DNA of 6,192 nucleotides from the NCBI GenBank assembly GCA_046261635.1, contig JBHEOL010000273.1, positions 1 to 6,192 of the forward strand, read 5' to 3'. Under the pieces are notes generated by a model. The model did no database searches. It saw only the letters and a list, made by a program, of their open reading frames with translations, and was not told the DNA's origin. Below are positions 6,088-6,192 of the stretch, piece by piece; position 1 is the first letter of the stretch; every line of letters begins with the position of its first letter. The DNA comes from JBHEPS01 sp046261635. Its GTDB lineage: Bacteria; Acidobacteriota; Thermoanaerobaculia; Gp7-AA8. A program made the position numbers and the translations under genes.

Positions 6088-6118
6088 GGGGCTGGGGACT
6101 GGGGGCTAGGGGTCAGGG
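6088..6118 (+). repeat. Degenerate G-run tandem repeat, block 1 (G-quadruplex potential)
   Basis: Five runs of three to five G (6088-6091, 6094-6097, 6101-6105, 6109-6112, 6116-6118) are separated by the 2-4 nt spacers CT, ACT, CTA and TCA, giving a period of about 6-8 nt. This satisfies the usual four-run, short-loop criterion for an intramolecular G-quadruplex on the plus strand, which is the non-template strand relative to leftward rsmI's complement. It starts 15 bp upstream of the rsmI ATG. Confidence 0.75.
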
Positions 6119-6151
6119 AAAGACAAAACCAACATCGTCTCTAATCGATGA

Positions 6152-6175
6152 GGGACGAGGGGCGAGGGCCAAGGG
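6152..6175 (+). repeat. Degenerate G-run tandem repeat, block 2 (G-quadruplex potential)
   Basis: G runs at 6152-6154, 6159-6162, 6166-6168 and 6173-6175 have spacers ACGA, CGA and CCAA. The units read as variants of GAGGGAC, GAGGGGC and AGGGCC; AGGGCC recurs at 6165, 6172 and 6186, so the repeat probably continues past the window edge. A 33-nt stretch of ordinary composition (6119-6151) separates it from block 1. No coding potential is seen. Confidence 0.65.
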
Positions 6176-6192
6176 CCGAAACAGAAGGGCCC

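Noticed and set aside
5486..6109. A 207-residue plus-strand open frame opposite rsmI
   Set aside because: Arg-rich composition and complete overlap with a certain RsmI; it also runs through the G-run repeat.

Overview
The window is high-GC bacterial chromosomal DNA carrying core and central-metabolism genes. There are no insertion sequences, phage genes, CRISPR arrays or plasmid functions. Coding density is high, with third codon positions rich in G and C, which is why many long but empty reading frames appear antisense to the real genes. The host cannot be named from the sequence alone. The combination of an acyl-CoA dehydrogenase next to meaB, a short PheT without the usual tRNA-binding insert, and a ZapB-like coiled-coil gene after pheT would fit an Acidobacteriota-like or related soil or environmental lineage, but that is inference.

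Positions 1-4302 hold four plus-strand genes in close succession, probably one transcription unit: the 3' part of an acyl-CoA dehydrogenase gene, meaB (4 bp later), pheT (23 bp later) and a small ZapB-like coiled-coil gene just after pheT. The first two fit a branched-chain amino acid or odd-chain fatty acid catabolic route through propionyl-CoA and methylmalonyl-CoA, because MeaB is the G-protein chaperone of methylmalonyl-CoA mutase. The last two belong to translation and probably cell division. pheS is not beside pheT.

Positions 4312-4941 hold pgsA (phosphatidylglycerophosphate synthase) on the minus strand, converging on the ZapB-like gene. A nested GC-rich hairpin covers the convergence point. 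Positions 4942-5118 are a short non-coding stretch between the divergent pgsA and tRNA-Leu(CAG), which is on the plus strand at 5119-5205. rsmI (16S rRNA C1402 2'-O-methyltransferase) follows on the minus strand at 5219-6073, converging on the tRNA with only 13 bp between them.

Positions 6074-6192 are non-coding and hold two blocks of short-period G-run repeats (6088-6118 and 6152-6175) with G-quadruplex potential, directly upstream of rsmI.

I found no convincing undescribed multi-gene system. The items most worth a second look are the domain-reduced PheT and its separation from pheS, the G-run repeat upstream of rsmI, and the nested hairpin at the pgsA/zapB-like convergence.
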